Notes: a model not told the origin generated them from the sequence alone. Positions 8,173 through 16,497 are shown, counted from the stretch's first letter. The stretch: 64,000 bases of DNA from GM7GCV1 sp965222065 (GCA_965222065.1 OZ244933.1:868001-932000); one strand, 5' to 3'. Numbers and translations: made by a program.

Positions 8173-11100
8173 CTTAATTGATGCCGCATTCAGCCGCGGC
8201 CGAACGATCGCTCTCATTTTTATCATGATCCTGCTCATGGGTGCCAGCGCATATCTGACAATCCCGAAAGAATCGGAGCCAGATATCGCTATCCCGATGG
8301 TATATGTCTCAGTAACTTATGAAGGTATCGCACCAGAGGACGCCGAACGGCTTTTAGCACGCCCATTAGAAAAAGAGCTGCAATCTATTGAGGGCTTAAA
8401 AGAAGTCCGCTCTATTGCGGCTGAAGGTTATGCCTCCGTGACCTTGGAGTTTGATGCCGGTTTTGATGCTGATCAGGCGATACAAGATGTGCGGGAAAAA
8501 GTGGATCTAGCGCGTGCGGAGCTACCACCTGGGAGTGATGAGCCACGTGTGACAGAAGTCAACATAGCGCTATTCCCAGTACTCACAGTAATGTTGTCCG
8601 GGGCTGTTCCAGAACGCGCTCTTGTGAATATCGCACGTAACTTAAAGGATGAAATCGAAGCTTTATCGGGCGTTTTGGAAGTCGATATTGGCGGTGATAG
8701 AGAAGAAGTTCTGGAAGTTATCGCTGATTCGGCGGCGCTTGAGGCGTACAACATTTCGTTTACTTCCCTATTTAATTTTGTTCAGCAAAACAACCGTTTG
8801 GTGGCCGCTGGGGCATTAGACAGCGGTGCTGGACGCATGGTTTTTAAGGTTCCTGGCGTGATTGAGGATCTTGAAGATCTTGCAACTTTACCAATCAAAG
8901 TTGATGGCAACACTGTTGTGACCTTTCAGGATGTTGCGACATTACGGCGTACTTTCAAAGATCCCAATAGCTATGCGCGTATTAATGGGCAGTCGGCACT
9001 AGCTCTAGAAGTCTCGAAACGTAGTGGAGCTAACATCATCGAAACCATTGAAAGCGTACGCGCTGTTGTTGATCAGGCTAGTCAAGTCTGGGGTGCGAAT
9101 ATCCAAGTGAATTACTTGCAAGACAAGTCGGAACGTATCCGCACTATGCTTGGAGATTTGGAAAACAACGTTATCACGGCAATCATTTTGGTCATGATCG
9201 TTATTGTTGCTGCACTCGGCCTGCGGCCATCAATTCTCGTTGGCCTTGCTATTCCCGGCTCTTTTTTGGCTGGCATGATGGTCCTCAACTTTATGGGCAT
9301 CACTCTAAATATGTTGGTGTTATTCAGCCTGATTCTTGTGGTCGGCATGTTGGTGGACGGTGCCATTGTCACCATCGAATTAGCCGACAGAAAAATCGCA
9401 GAAGGGATCGATCCTAAAGATGCTTACGCCGAGGCATCAAAGCGTATGTCTTGGCCTATCATCGCCTCAACCGCCACTACATTAGCGGTATTTGTTCCAC
9501 TTCTATTTTGGCCAGGTATGGTCGGCGAATTTATGAAATTTTTACCAATAACGGTAATTATTACATTATTAGCTTCGCTAGCCATGGCGCTGATCTTTAT
9601 CCCAGTGCTTGGAGGCATGCTGCATCCCAAGGAAAAGTCGGGGAAAGAAAAAACGTTTGATCAGAAAAACCATGTCTCTATAAAGGCAGCAGAGCATGGC
9701 GATTTGGACAGTATTGAAGGTTGGGTAGGACGCTATTTACGTAGTTTAAAATTTATTTTACGTCACCCAGGAAAAAGCTTGGGTGTTGCAATGCTATGTC
9801 TGATTGCAGGTTACTCCGCCTACATTTCCTTTGGTCGAGGTATCGAGTTTTTCCCTGCGATTGAGCCCGATTTTTTGCAAGTGCAGGTGCAAGCACGGGG
9901 CGACCTGTCTGTGTTTGAGCGGGATCAACTTGTAAGACAGGTGGAACGTCGTCTGTTAGATGTGCCGGAATTAAAGTCGGTATACGCACGTACTCTCGGC
10001 GCAGGCGGTCAAAACGATGGCAATATGCCAGACGACACGATCGGGGTAATCCAATTGGAATTAATCAATTGGCGTGAACGTCCAGCAGCCGAGGATATTG
10101 TTCCAACTTTGCGTGAAAAAGCCGCAGGCATTCCTGGAATTCAAGTGCAAATTAGGGAGCAAGAGTCGGGGCCATCAGCGGGGAAGCCAGTACAGATAGA
10201 AGTAAGTGGACTCAACTCCGATGTGTTAAACCAGGCTGTGGAGAAGCTGCGTGAAACCCTGGACTCCGTTGGTGGGTTTGTTGACGTGGAAGATTCCCGG
10301 CCTTTGCCAAGCATAGAATGGCGCCTAAAAGTTGATCGTCAAAAAGCGGCGCAATACGGTGCAGATGTCTCATTGCTCGGCAATGCAGTTACCATGATTA
10401 CTAACGGTATTATGCTGGCGGAGTACCGACCCGATGATGCAGAGGAAGAACTCGAAATTCGACTTCGCTTTCCCAGAAGCGAACGAAATTTGGAGCAGCT
10501 GAATCGGTTGCGTGTACCCTCAGATAGTGGGCCTGTTCCCATCAGTAATTTTGTCACCTTTGAGCCAGCGCAAAAGACCGGGGTAATTAGCCGTACTGAT
10601 GGTCGCAGAGTAATGATGATCAAAGCAGGTGTTGAGTCAGGTATTTTACCAGATGTACAGGTGAACAAAATCAGGGAAGCCCTGAGCAATCAACCCTTGC
10701 CTGAAGGCGTACAGATGAGTTTTAAGGGTCAGGATCAGGATATGCAGGAAGCGATGATGTTTTTGATTAACGCATTTATCACCGCAATATTTTTAATGAT
10801 GATTATTTTGGTTACTCAATTTAATAGTTTTTATCAGGCGGTCCTTGTGTTGAGTGCGATTGTTTTTTCAACTGCTGGCGTTTTACTTGGACTGCTGGTG
10901 ACAGGTCAGGCCTTTGGTGTGGTAATGGGAGGCATTGGCGTTATTGCTCTCGCAGGGATTGTAGTCAATAACAATATTGTCCTTATCGATACCTATAACG
11001 ATTTAAAAAAGAGGGGGTTGCCAGCTGCGGAAGCTATTTTAAGAACAGGTGCACAGCGGATGCGGCCCGTATTGTTAACATCGGTGACTACAGTATTAGG

Positions 11101-11338
11101 GTTATTGCCTATGGTCTTCGCGCTGACAATCGACATTCTTGGGCGCGACCTATCCGTTGGTGCACCTTCAGCTCAATGGTGGACTCAACTTGCCAGCGCC
11201 ATTGCGGGAGGGCTTACGTTTGCAACGCTGCTCACATTATTTCTAACGCCTTGCCTATTAATGTTGGGAGAGAATGTATCAAGTTGGCGTACAAAGAGAA
11301 TTAAAGCAACGCCTCTTCAGGGGCAAACCTCCGTATGA
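8165..11338 (+). CDS. RND efflux permease, HAE1-like
   Basis: 1057 residues, the normal length for a hydrophobe/amphiphile RND pump, with the duplicated pattern of a helix, a periplasmic loop of about 300 residues and a helix bundle. IPKESEPDIAIPMVYVSVTY at the N-terminus and VVNNNIVLIDTYNDLKKRG near 933-951 are family hallmarks. By alignment, the AcrB proton-relay pair Asp407-Asp408 corresponds to Asp398-Gly399 (GMLVDGAIVTIE), and Lys940 corresponds to Asn935 (GIVVNNNIVLID), so the relay is not canonical. It overlaps the adaptor upstream (8 bases) and the phospholipase gene downstream (4 bases). It would export amphiphilic compounds or lipids out of the inner membrane or periplasm using an ion gradient. 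Confidence 0.93.
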   Translation: MNNLIDAAFSRGRTIALIFIMILLMGASAYLTIPKESEPDIAIPMVYVSVTYEGIAPEDAERLLARPLEKELQSIEGLKEVRSIAAEGYASVTLEFDAGFDADQAIQDVREKVDLARAELPPGSDEPRVTEVNIALFPVLTVMLSGAVPERALVNIARNLKDEIEALSGVLEVDIGGDREEVLEVIADSAALEAYNISFTSLFNFVQQNNRLVAAGALDSGAGRMVFKVPGVIEDLEDLATLPIKVDGNTVVTFQDVATLRRTFKDPNSYARINGQSALALEVSKRSGANIIETIESVRAVVDQASQVWGANIQVNYLQDKSERIRTMLGDLENNVITAIILVMIVIVAALGLRPSILVGLAIPGSFLAGMMVLNFMGITLNMLVLFSLILVVGMLVDGAIVTIELADRKIAEGIDPKDAYAEASKRMSWPIIASTATTLAVFVPLLFWPGMVGEFMKFLPITVIITLLASLAMALIFIPVLGGMLHPKEKSGKEKTFDQKNHVSIKAAEHGDLDSIEGWVGRYLRSLKFILRHPGKSLGVAMLCLIAGYSAYISFGRGIEFFPAIEPDFLQVQVQARGDLSVFERDQLVRQVERRLLDVPELKSVYARTLGAGGQNDGNMPDDTIGVIQLELINWRERPAAEDIVPTLREKAAGIPGIQVQIREQESGPSAGKPVQIEVSGLNSDVLNQAVEKLRETLDSVGGFVDVEDSRPLPSIEWRLKVDRQKAAQYGADVSLLGNAVTMITNGIMLAEYRPDDAEEELEIRLRFPRSERNLEQLNRLRVPSDSGPVPISNFVTFEPAQKTGVISRTDGRRVMMIKAGVESGILPDVQVNKIREALSNQPLPEGVQMSFKGQDQDMQEAMMFLINAFITAIFLMMIILVTQFNSFYQAVLVLSAIVFSTAGVLLGLLVTGQAFGVVMGGIGVIALAGIVVNNNIVLIDTYNDLKKRGLPAAEAILRTGAQRMRPVLLTSVTTVLGLLPMVFALTIDILGRDLSVGAPSAQWWTQLASAIAGGLTFATLLTLFLTPCLLMLGENVSSWRTKRIKATPLQGQTSV

Positions 11339-12192
11339 AATTTCTTGCAAAGAACGAGATCAGAACAAAAGTCCCCTTGCTGGCTGTGGTACAACTTACC
11401 TTGCTATTGTTGTCGCCTTTAGCCAATGCAAATGATGAAAATCAAACGAACTCAACTCAATCTGGCAATTCCAATACAGAGACTCCCGCATTGTGGATTA
11501 ATGAGCCTATTTATTTTGTCGCCGGAGGTTCAGATGATGTCACGGGTCGTTTTCAATTCAGTTTTAAATATCGAGTATTTGAGGAAGATGGTGAAATACT
11601 AAAAAAGGCATCCTGGCTGAAGGATTTTCATTTTGCGTACACCCAAACATCACTGTGGAACTTGAGTGATGACTCGGCCCCTTTTGAAGATTCAAGCTAT
11701 AGGCCAAGCTTTTTTTTTGATATTGAGCGCGGCTCAGAATTTGGTTTGTCACCTTCCTTTATCCGAACTGGCTATGAGCATGAATCCAATGGACAGGGTG
11801 GAAATGCATCTCGCAGTATGGATATTGCCTATATTTGGCCTTTTTGGGGTGGAAAACTTTACGGGAGAGACTGGTTTGTTGCACCGAAAATATGGACGTA
11901 TCTCTCTAAAGGTGGAGAAAACCAGAATATTTCAGAATACCGTGGCAACAGCGAAATTTTTTTCCAATATGGCAACGAAGACTCCTGGCTAATAGCCGCT
12001 AAAGTCAGACCTGGACGATTTAACCATACTGCCTATCAAGTGGAATTCTCTTGGCCTACCCGAAAAGCAATATTCCCAAGAACCGGAGGTTATTTATTTG
12101 TCCAGTATTTTGACGGGTATGGAGAGAGCCTTTTGAATTATGACAAGCAGAGTGATCGTCAGCTTCGTGTCGGTTTTGCAATTGTTCGGTAA
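11335..12192 (+). CDS. pldA: Outer-membrane phospholipase A (OMPLA)
   Basis: 285 residues with a signal peptide (to about Ala32) and a 12-stranded barrel pattern. Family signatures are YTQTSLWNL (102-110), YRPSFFFDIE (122-131) and GYEHESNGQGG (146-156). By comparison with E. coli OMPLA, His149 and Ser151 are the catalytic His and Ser. The residue 14 after the His, Asn156 in E. coli, is Asp163 here. The enzyme hydrolyses phospholipids that have reached the outer leaflet. Its 4-base overlap with the RND gene is unusual for pldA and suggests the pump and lipase act together in envelope lipid handling. The last residue is Arg (VGFAIVR) rather than an aromatic, and an IS remnant begins right after the stop, so the extreme C-terminus may have changed. 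Confidence 0.88.
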   Translation: MKFLAKNEIRTKVPLLAVVQLTLLLLSPLANANDENQTNSTQSGNSNTETPALWINEPIYFVAGGSDDVTGRFQFSFKYRVFEEDGEILKKASWLKDFHFAYTQTSLWNLSDDSAPFEDSSYRPSFFFDIERGSEFGLSPSFIRTGYEHESNGQGGNASRSMDIAYIWPFWGGKLYGRDWFVAPKIWTYLSKGGENQNISEYRGNSEIFFQYGNEDSWLIAAKVRPGRFNHTAYQVEFSWPTRKAIFPRTGGYLFVQYFDGYGESLLNYDKQSDRQLRVGFAIVR

Positions 12193-12660
12193 ACCATTCA
12201 TGCAGTGTATTTGGTGAAACCGCTCATTATAGGCGTTCTTTATCGCATTGCCCGACTGGATCTTCAGCATGTTGATTTTGTTGGTTGTTGCCCCATCGAC
12301 GAACGGTTGGCTCAGATATTCCAGCCCATTGTTGCAGCGAAATGCGCTGGATTTGCAAAGTCAAAAGTGATCTGATCAAGTGACCGGGTCACTATGGGAA
12401 ATGGCAATTAGGTGTCGGATTTACTACCCAGGCTCTCACCATTGCAATCACCCACCATATTAAGGGCATGTAAAGTTTTACCAGTGGTCAAGTTGATCGT
12501 ATATAAAGTCTGACAAACAGGCCTTGTTCGGTGACTTGGACATATCCAATTCTCCCAAATACACCCGTTTTAATCGTCATCTTGGCTTGACCCTCAGATT
12601 CAATTCCAGCTCCCGATGAATTTGATACACCCTTCGCCTGCCTATTGAAAGCTGACGTCA
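12193..12660 (-). pseudogene. Decayed IS3-family transposase (orfB) remnant
   Basis: There is no intact gene here, but on the minus strand fragments in several frames match IS3-family OrfB in order: VYQIHRELELNLRVKPR (about 12645-12590), then a degraded middle (LNMVGDCNGESLG), then CNNGLEYLSQPFVDG and MLKIQSGNAIKNAYNERFHQ (about 12345-12205). These parallel the VYQIYRELELNLR, DNGPEYIS and IQPGKPxQNAYIERFNR blocks of the rve integrase domain, including the second Asp and final Glu of the DDE triad. Stops and frameshifts are numerous, so it is old. The right part of the transposase is missing beyond the pldA stop, and I see no terminal inverted repeats. Confidence 0.75.
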
Positions 12661-12694
12661 TAGATTTAGCGCGAAAAAATGGCACGTAAAAACT

Positions 12695-14284
12695 TCATGA
12701 CACCTCATCTCGCCCGGTCCACAATTCCTCTGGCAGGTGACGTTTTTGCCCCGGTAGGGGTGCAAAGTGTTCATCTTTGAGCGCCCGCAACATGCCTACG
12801 ACCATAATTAGCATTACTGCTGAAAATGGCAGTCCAGCGGCGATCACCGCGTCCTGCAGGACCTGAATGCCGCCAGCGACTAGTAGCAATGCCGTAAGTG
12901 CACCGCTGCCGAGCCCCCAGAGAACGCGTTGAAGTCGTGGTGGCTCAGGGTCGCCATTTGCCATGATGGTGGTAATAACCAAAGTACCGGAATCTGCCGA
13001 GGTAATGAAATAAACCGCGATCAACATGGTCGCCACCCCGCCTGTCATAACAATCGCCTCAGTCGGCATGGGCAATGTTTCAATAGTTTGGAAAAGGGCC
13101 ACGGCAACATCCTGACGCACCGCCTCCAGAATCGTGCCGGTGTCAGTCAACTCCATATACAAGGCGGTACCTCCGAGCAGAGCGATCCACACGAACGTGA
13201 TCAGTGAAGGAACCAGTAGGACCCCGAATACGAACTCACGGATTGTGCGTCCTTTTGACACGCGGGCAATGAACATGCCCACGAAGGGGGCCCAGGAAAT
13301 CCACCATCCCCAATAGAACACGGTCCAGTCAAACTGCCACTGATAGTCACTGCTCACGCCGGTCCAGAAGCTCATTGCCAGCAGAGTGTCCAGATAGTCG
13401 CCGGTTGCCTGGACCAGCATGGCACAAAGCACAACCGTCGGTCCTGCGATAAGGAAGACGATCAACATTAGCATAGATAACCCAAGGTTGAACTCGCTCA
13501 AACGGCGCACGCCGCGGTGGACACCGGTGACGACCGACCCCGTGGCGATTACAGTAACTACGGCGATGATCAACAGTTGTGTAGTCGGAGTTACGCCAAT
13601 GCCAAACAACCAGTCGAGGCCAGTGTTCATCTGTCTCGCACCTAACCCCAGAGTAGTGGCGATACCGAACACTGTGGCCACGACTGCGAAGATATCCACG
13701 GCATGGCCAATGGGGCCGTGAATACGGTCGCCGATTAGAGGATATAACGCCGAACGAATGGTCAGCGGCAGATTCCGCCGAAAGCTGAAATAGGCCAGCG
13801 ACAGCCCGACCACGGAAAAAATCGCCCAGCCATTCAGCCCCCAGTGGAAAAATGATAGGCTTAGACTCTTGATGGTGGCTGACGGAGTACCAGAATCCTC
13901 ACTGAAAGGATTGCCGCTAAAATGAGTTATTGGTTCTGCGATGCTCCAAAACAACAAACCCACCCCGGTTCCAGCCGCGAACAACATCGCGATCCATGGG
14001 AGAGTTGCAAACTCTGGAGGCTCGTGGTCCGGACCCAAGCGTACGTTTTTGTATCGGCCCATGCCTAACCACAACACGAAAACCAGAAAAAAACCAACTA
14101 GGGCGACGTAATATGTAGCCAGCATTGGCGACAGCGTCTCGCGCACTCGTGCAAGCAGTTCCAGGCTGATTTCGGGCAAAGTAAGGGTCAAAGTCATTGC
14201 TATAAGGATCAGCCCGGCGGAACCCAGAGTTACGACTGGATTCATACCACGAAGGACCCCGTTGCGTGCCTGTTCAACTGACAT
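12695..14284 (-). CDS. BCCT-family betaine/carnitine/choline transporter
   Basis: 529 residues, 12 predicted helices. Signatures are LFAAGTGVGLLFWSIAEP in the third helix region, FHWGLNGWAIFSVVGLSLAY, and the family motif WWISWAPFVGMFIARVSKGR, whose tryptophans line the trimethylammonium site. The family imports glycine betaine, choline, carnitine or DMSP-type osmolytes with Na+ or H+; the exact substrate cannot be read here. The C-terminal tail is short (about 30 residues), without the long osmosensing extension of BetP. The STAS-like gene and a GbsR-like regulator follow on the same strand upstream, a context fitting osmotic control. An IS remnant lies just downstream. Confidence 0.93.
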   Translation of the reverse strand: MSVEQARNGVLRGMNPVVTLGSAGLILIAMTLTLTLPEISLELLARVRETLSPMLATYYVALVGFFLVFVLWLGMGRYKNVRLGPDHEPPEFATLPWIAMLFAAGTGVGLLFWSIAEPITHFSGNPFSEDSGTPSATIKSLSLSFFHWGLNGWAIFSVVGLSLAYFSFRRNLPLTIRSALYPLIGDRIHGPIGHAVDIFAVVATVFGIATTLGLGARQMNTGLDWLFGIGVTPTTQLLIIAVVTVIATGSVVTGVHRGVRRLSEFNLGLSMLMLIVFLIAGPTVVLCAMLVQATGDYLDTLLAMSFWTGVSSDYQWQFDWTVFYWGWWISWAPFVGMFIARVSKGRTIREFVFGVLLVPSLITFVWIALLGGTALYMELTDTGTILEAVRQDVAVALFQTIETLPMPTEAIVMTGGVATMLIAVYFITSADSGTLVITTIMANGDPEPPRLQRVLWGLGSGALTALLLVAGGIQVLQDAVIAAGLPFSAVMLIMVVGMLRALKDEHFAPLPGQKRHLPEELWTGRDEVS

Positions 14285-14446
14285 AATTTTGGTTTCCCCA
14301 GTGGATTCTTATGTGTTCATTGCTATGCATGATCTGAAGTGGTTTTAACTTCATAAAAGTTCTTTTTGCCGAGCGCAAAGGCCACAGCTGTCGCGTATAA
14401 AACGAGACTATTTCAAGAAGTCGGTCAGTTTTAACTCACTTTGCCA

Positions 14447-15223
14447 CTATTCATTCGTTGGCTCAGATTCCAACCATTTCCAGGCTTCGTCCTCCTGATC
14501 TTTCGGAAATGTGCGCATATCCATGTCGGGGAACACAGGATCGATTGCATCGATAATCCGACGCATCCAGTCTGGTGCGCCGACGATTGCATAGCGTTCT
14601 ACTTTTTCCATGGCGGAGAGTTTCATAGATACAAGACCGCTCTGCATGAGGACCGATGGGTCGAAACCTGCAAAGTGCTTTACTCGATTGAGTATGCGCA
14701 CCTTGTCGTGCTGTTCCAAGTACTGTTCCAGAGTTTTGACGACATGAGGCATCTCCTCAGATGAGATGACACCATTGATCTCGAATGCGAAGACTTCGTC
14801 CTTCGTAGTTGGCAGAAAGTGGATGGCTGGCTCATTACTGTCTTCTGTGGCTTCTGGTATATCTGACGCCCACTTTAAAGCGTCCTTTCCCTGATCGCCG
14901 GGAAACACCTTCATCTCCAAAGTAGGGATCAGTGGCTGCATAAACGAAACCACCGCCTGCGGCCATTCTTTCTCAGCAACAAAAGCGCAGCGGCGGAGCT
15001 GGTTGAGGTGGTTGAACATCTCCAGATCAGCCTTGGCTCCCTCCATCAAGGCATTGGCAGTCATGTCGGTGAGTTTTGTCAGGTCTATACAGGCGCCAAT
15101 ATACGAATGTTTAGCGAGTTTTTCTTCAAGCGTATTTCGGTAGTATTTGATTCCTTCGCCTGTGAGTTGGCCGTCGAGAGACAGCGAGATCACGTGGCTC
15201 GGTGCGGGTTTTAGTTCTAGCAT
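14447..15223 (-). CDS. Tandem STAS/SpoIIAA-like domain protein
   Basis: 258 residues made of two similar SpoIIAA-like (STAS) units, about 1-125 and 135-258. Both show the same end pattern: EKEWPQAVVSFMQPLIPTLE then FPGDQGKDALKWASD in the first, GAPDWMRRIIDAIDPVFPD then FPKDQEDEAWKWLE in the second. Single-domain relatives are common cytoplasmic proteins thought to bind lipophilic ligands or act in stress responses; a duplication is less usual. A good ribosome-binding site (AAAGGAG) lies 6 bases before the ATG. It is between the BCCT gene and the GbsR-like gene on the same strand, with a small palindrome at 15275-15291 upstream. The function is not known. Confidence 0.8.
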   Translation of the reverse strand: MLELKPAPSHVISLSLDGQLTGEGIKYYRNTLEEKLAKHSYIGACIDLTKLTDMTANALMEGAKADLEMFNHLNQLRRCAFVAEKEWPQAVVSFMQPLIPTLEMKVFPGDQGKDALKWASDIPEATEDSNEPAIHFLPTTKDEVFAFEINGVISSEEMPHVVKTLEQYLEQHDKVRILNRVKHFAGFDPSVLMQSGLVSMKLSAMEKVERYAIVGAPDWMRRIIDAIDPVFPDMDMRTFPKDQEDEAWKWLESEPTNE

Positions 15224-15274
15224 TGAGTTCTCCTTTCTCTTCTAAGATGGTGTTGTGAATATTGTCAGAGCAGA

Positions 15275-15291
15275 TCGGATCATTCATCCGA
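15275..15291. promoter_or_regulatory. Small inverted repeat upstream of the STAS-like gene
   Basis: TCGGAT-CATTC-ATCCGA, perfect 6-base arms, about 50 bases upstream of the ATG at 15223. There is no T-run after it, so an operator is likelier than a terminator. It does not resemble the GTTTA/TAAAC sites. Confidence 0.3.
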
Positions 15292-15331
15292 GTTAGACTG
15301 AACTTTGAGCTTTTCTGTTTACAGAAATTTA

Positions 15332-15347
15332 CAAAGGGCTAAAGCCC
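15332..15347 (-). terminator. Weak hairpin after the second GbsR-like gene
   Basis: On the minus strand GGGCT-TT-AGCCC is followed by TTTGT and an AT-rich stretch. The stem is only 5 pairs, so it is a weak intrinsic terminator at best, about 80 bases after the stop of the regulator. Confidence 0.3.
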
Positions 15348-15425
15348 CTCAATCCAGCATATTGTCTCTGCGTTCATATTGACGGAGTGCAGAGTTTTTG
15401 GGTGCCAATGCTTGATCATTGCCAT

Positions 15426-15893
15426 TTACGCCCTATATAGGTTGGATTGTGACTTTAGATGACTTAGCAGTTTTTTTGAGCTTGCGTGATAGAACGTGTA
15501 AATACTGTCAATTTCAGAAATCTTGGCGTGAGTATGCTTGTTGCTGATAGTTGATTTAGCCTCGGAAATGACTTCTTTTGCGGTCTCAAAGCGTTTTATT
15601 TGGTTTTCTATCAGAGAAGTGTAGGGATTAGGCCGGATTGAGAAACAATCATGCTGTTTGCTGGATTCTGATTTGCGTTCGACAATACCGAGTATTTCAA
15701 GAAGGCGCGTATTCTTGTCTGCGCTATTTTTGCTGATATCCAAAAGGCTCATTAGCGCTAATAAACTCAGAGGACTATCAGATACAACCAATAATGCCCA
15801 AATTTTTCCTGCGGTGTGAGGCATTCCGTCAGCTTGTATAAGTTGGCTCAGGTTTTCGACAAAAAGCATTTCAGGTTTGGTAAATTTTTGCAT
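15426..15893 (-). CDS. GbsR/MarR-like transcriptional regulator (second copy)
   Basis: 155 residues, similar in layout to the regulator at 5553-6011: FVENLSQLIQADGMPHTAGKIWALLVVSD at the start, a winged helix with LDISKNSADKNTRLLEILG, then a PYTSLIENQIKRFE region and a helical end. Recognition-helix residues differ between the two copies (SRGSVSTN against SKNSADKN), yet their promoters are almost identical over the TGTTTA...TAAACA element, so cross-regulation is likely. It is upstream of the STAS-like and BCCT genes on the same strand. The role is inferred from family and position only. Confidence 0.85.
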   Translation of the reverse strand: MQKFTKPEMLFVENLSQLIQADGMPHTAGKIWALLVVSDSPLSLLALMSLLDISKNSADKNTRLLEILGIVERKSESSKQHDCFSIRPNPYTSLIENQIKRFETAKEVISEAKSTISNKHTHAKISEIDSIYTFYHASSKKLLSHLKSQSNLYRA

Positions 15894-15925
15894 GATTAAA
15901 GGGCTAAGTTCATATTCGCAATTTA

Positions 15926-15963
15926 ATTTTAATTTGTTTATTTAGTTCAGTCAATATTAAACA
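15926..15963 (-). promoter_or_regulatory. Promoter/operator of the second GbsR-like gene
   Basis: On the minus strand: TGTTTA (15963-15958), a 17-base spacer containing TATTGACTGAAC, TAAACA (15940-15935). TTGACT (15954-15949) is the -35 and TAAAAT (15931-15926) the -10, with a 17-base spacing. Transcription would start near 15919, leaving a leader of about 26 bases before the ATG at 15893. The element matches that at 5509-5546 in spacing and central 12-mer. Confidence 0.62.
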
Positions 15964-16084
15964 TTAAAAGTCGATCTAACCGTCTTGCTTTTGATTCTAG
16001 TCAGAATAGTATCTTGTAAGGACCATGCCCTTGCGAACTTCAAAAGAATAAGTCATGAGATTCCAGAAAGCTCAACCACCGTCC

Positions 16085-16213
16085 TCAAAAATACATCTTC
16101 ATGTCCAAGCTTTGTGCGTGACGAATGCCAAAAAGATGAATCATGACATCAGTCACACCATGACGAGAGCCTCTGTACATATCCTTTAATATCTTTGCTA
16201 ACTCAGCTTCCAC
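16085..16213 (-). CDS. Small ORF (42 aa) downstream of XRE regulator
   Basis: A GTG at 16213 opens a 42-residue frame (MEAELAKILKDMYRG...VMIHLFGIRHAQSLDMKMYF) ending at a TGA at 16085. It begins 16 bases after the stop of the XRE gene on the same strand. The sequence looks like a compact helical unit with an IHLFGIRHA core, but I do not assign a family. It may be a short partner gene of the regulator or the broken start of a longer gene; the 120 bases beyond its stop show no continuation that I can recognise. Confidence 0.35.
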   Translation of the reverse strand: MEAELAKILKDMYRGSRHGVTDVMIHLFGIRHAQSLDMKMYF

Positions 16214-16229
16214 TACTGGTTCTCACTTT

Positions 16230-16490
16230 TCATTTGTTCTTACTAATATACAGACGTTCTATGAGAGTCTGAGGCTCAGTTTGACATGCATAGCAAATCC
16301 GCAGTACTTCAATGAAGTCCAAGTTTCGCTCCCCTCGCTCATACTTGGATATGAAGACCTGCTTTGTACCCAATAACTTTGCCAATCTTTCCTGCGATAA
16401 ACCTGCCTCAATACGAATCTTGCGCAGCTCTGTGCGCAGTTTAGTGTGATCTGAATCGTATCTATCAATTCGCATGAGCGCATTTGACAT
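16230..16490 (-). CDS. XRE-family HTH regulator
   Basis: 86 residues from the ATG at 16490; the frame could extend upstream to 16571. The helix-turn-helix LRKIRIEAGLSQERLAKLLG...FISKYERGERNLDFIEVLRIC covers most of the protein, as in small Cro/C-protein-type regulators. The likely start at 16490 (or 16475) lies inside a perfect 10-base inverted repeat (16467-16497), suggesting tight self-control. AT-rich promoter-like sequence just upstream and the lack of a Shine-Dalgarno sequence suggest a leaderless mRNA. A divergent gene set (lipoprotein, membrane protein, superinfection-immunity-like protein) begins about 165 bases away and may be its target. Confidence 0.8.
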   Translation of the reverse strand: MSNALMRIDRYDSDHTKLRTELRKIRIEAGLSQERLAKLLGTKQVFISKYERGERNLDFIEVLRICYACQTEPQTLIERLYISKNK

Positions 16491-16497
16491 GCGAATT
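16467..16497. promoter_or_regulatory. Perfect palindrome over the XRE start, likely autoregulatory operator
   Basis: AATTCGCATG (16467-16476) and CATGCGAATT (16488-16497) are exact reverse complements separated by 11 bases. The candidate start codons at 16490 and 16475 both lie inside it. Small XRE and restriction-control proteins commonly bind such symmetric sites at their own start. Confidence 0.55.

Noticed and set aside
12488..12685. 65-residue minus-strand frame
   Set aside because: It is one of several broken frames inside the IS3 transposase remnant and starts in its own non-homologous frame.
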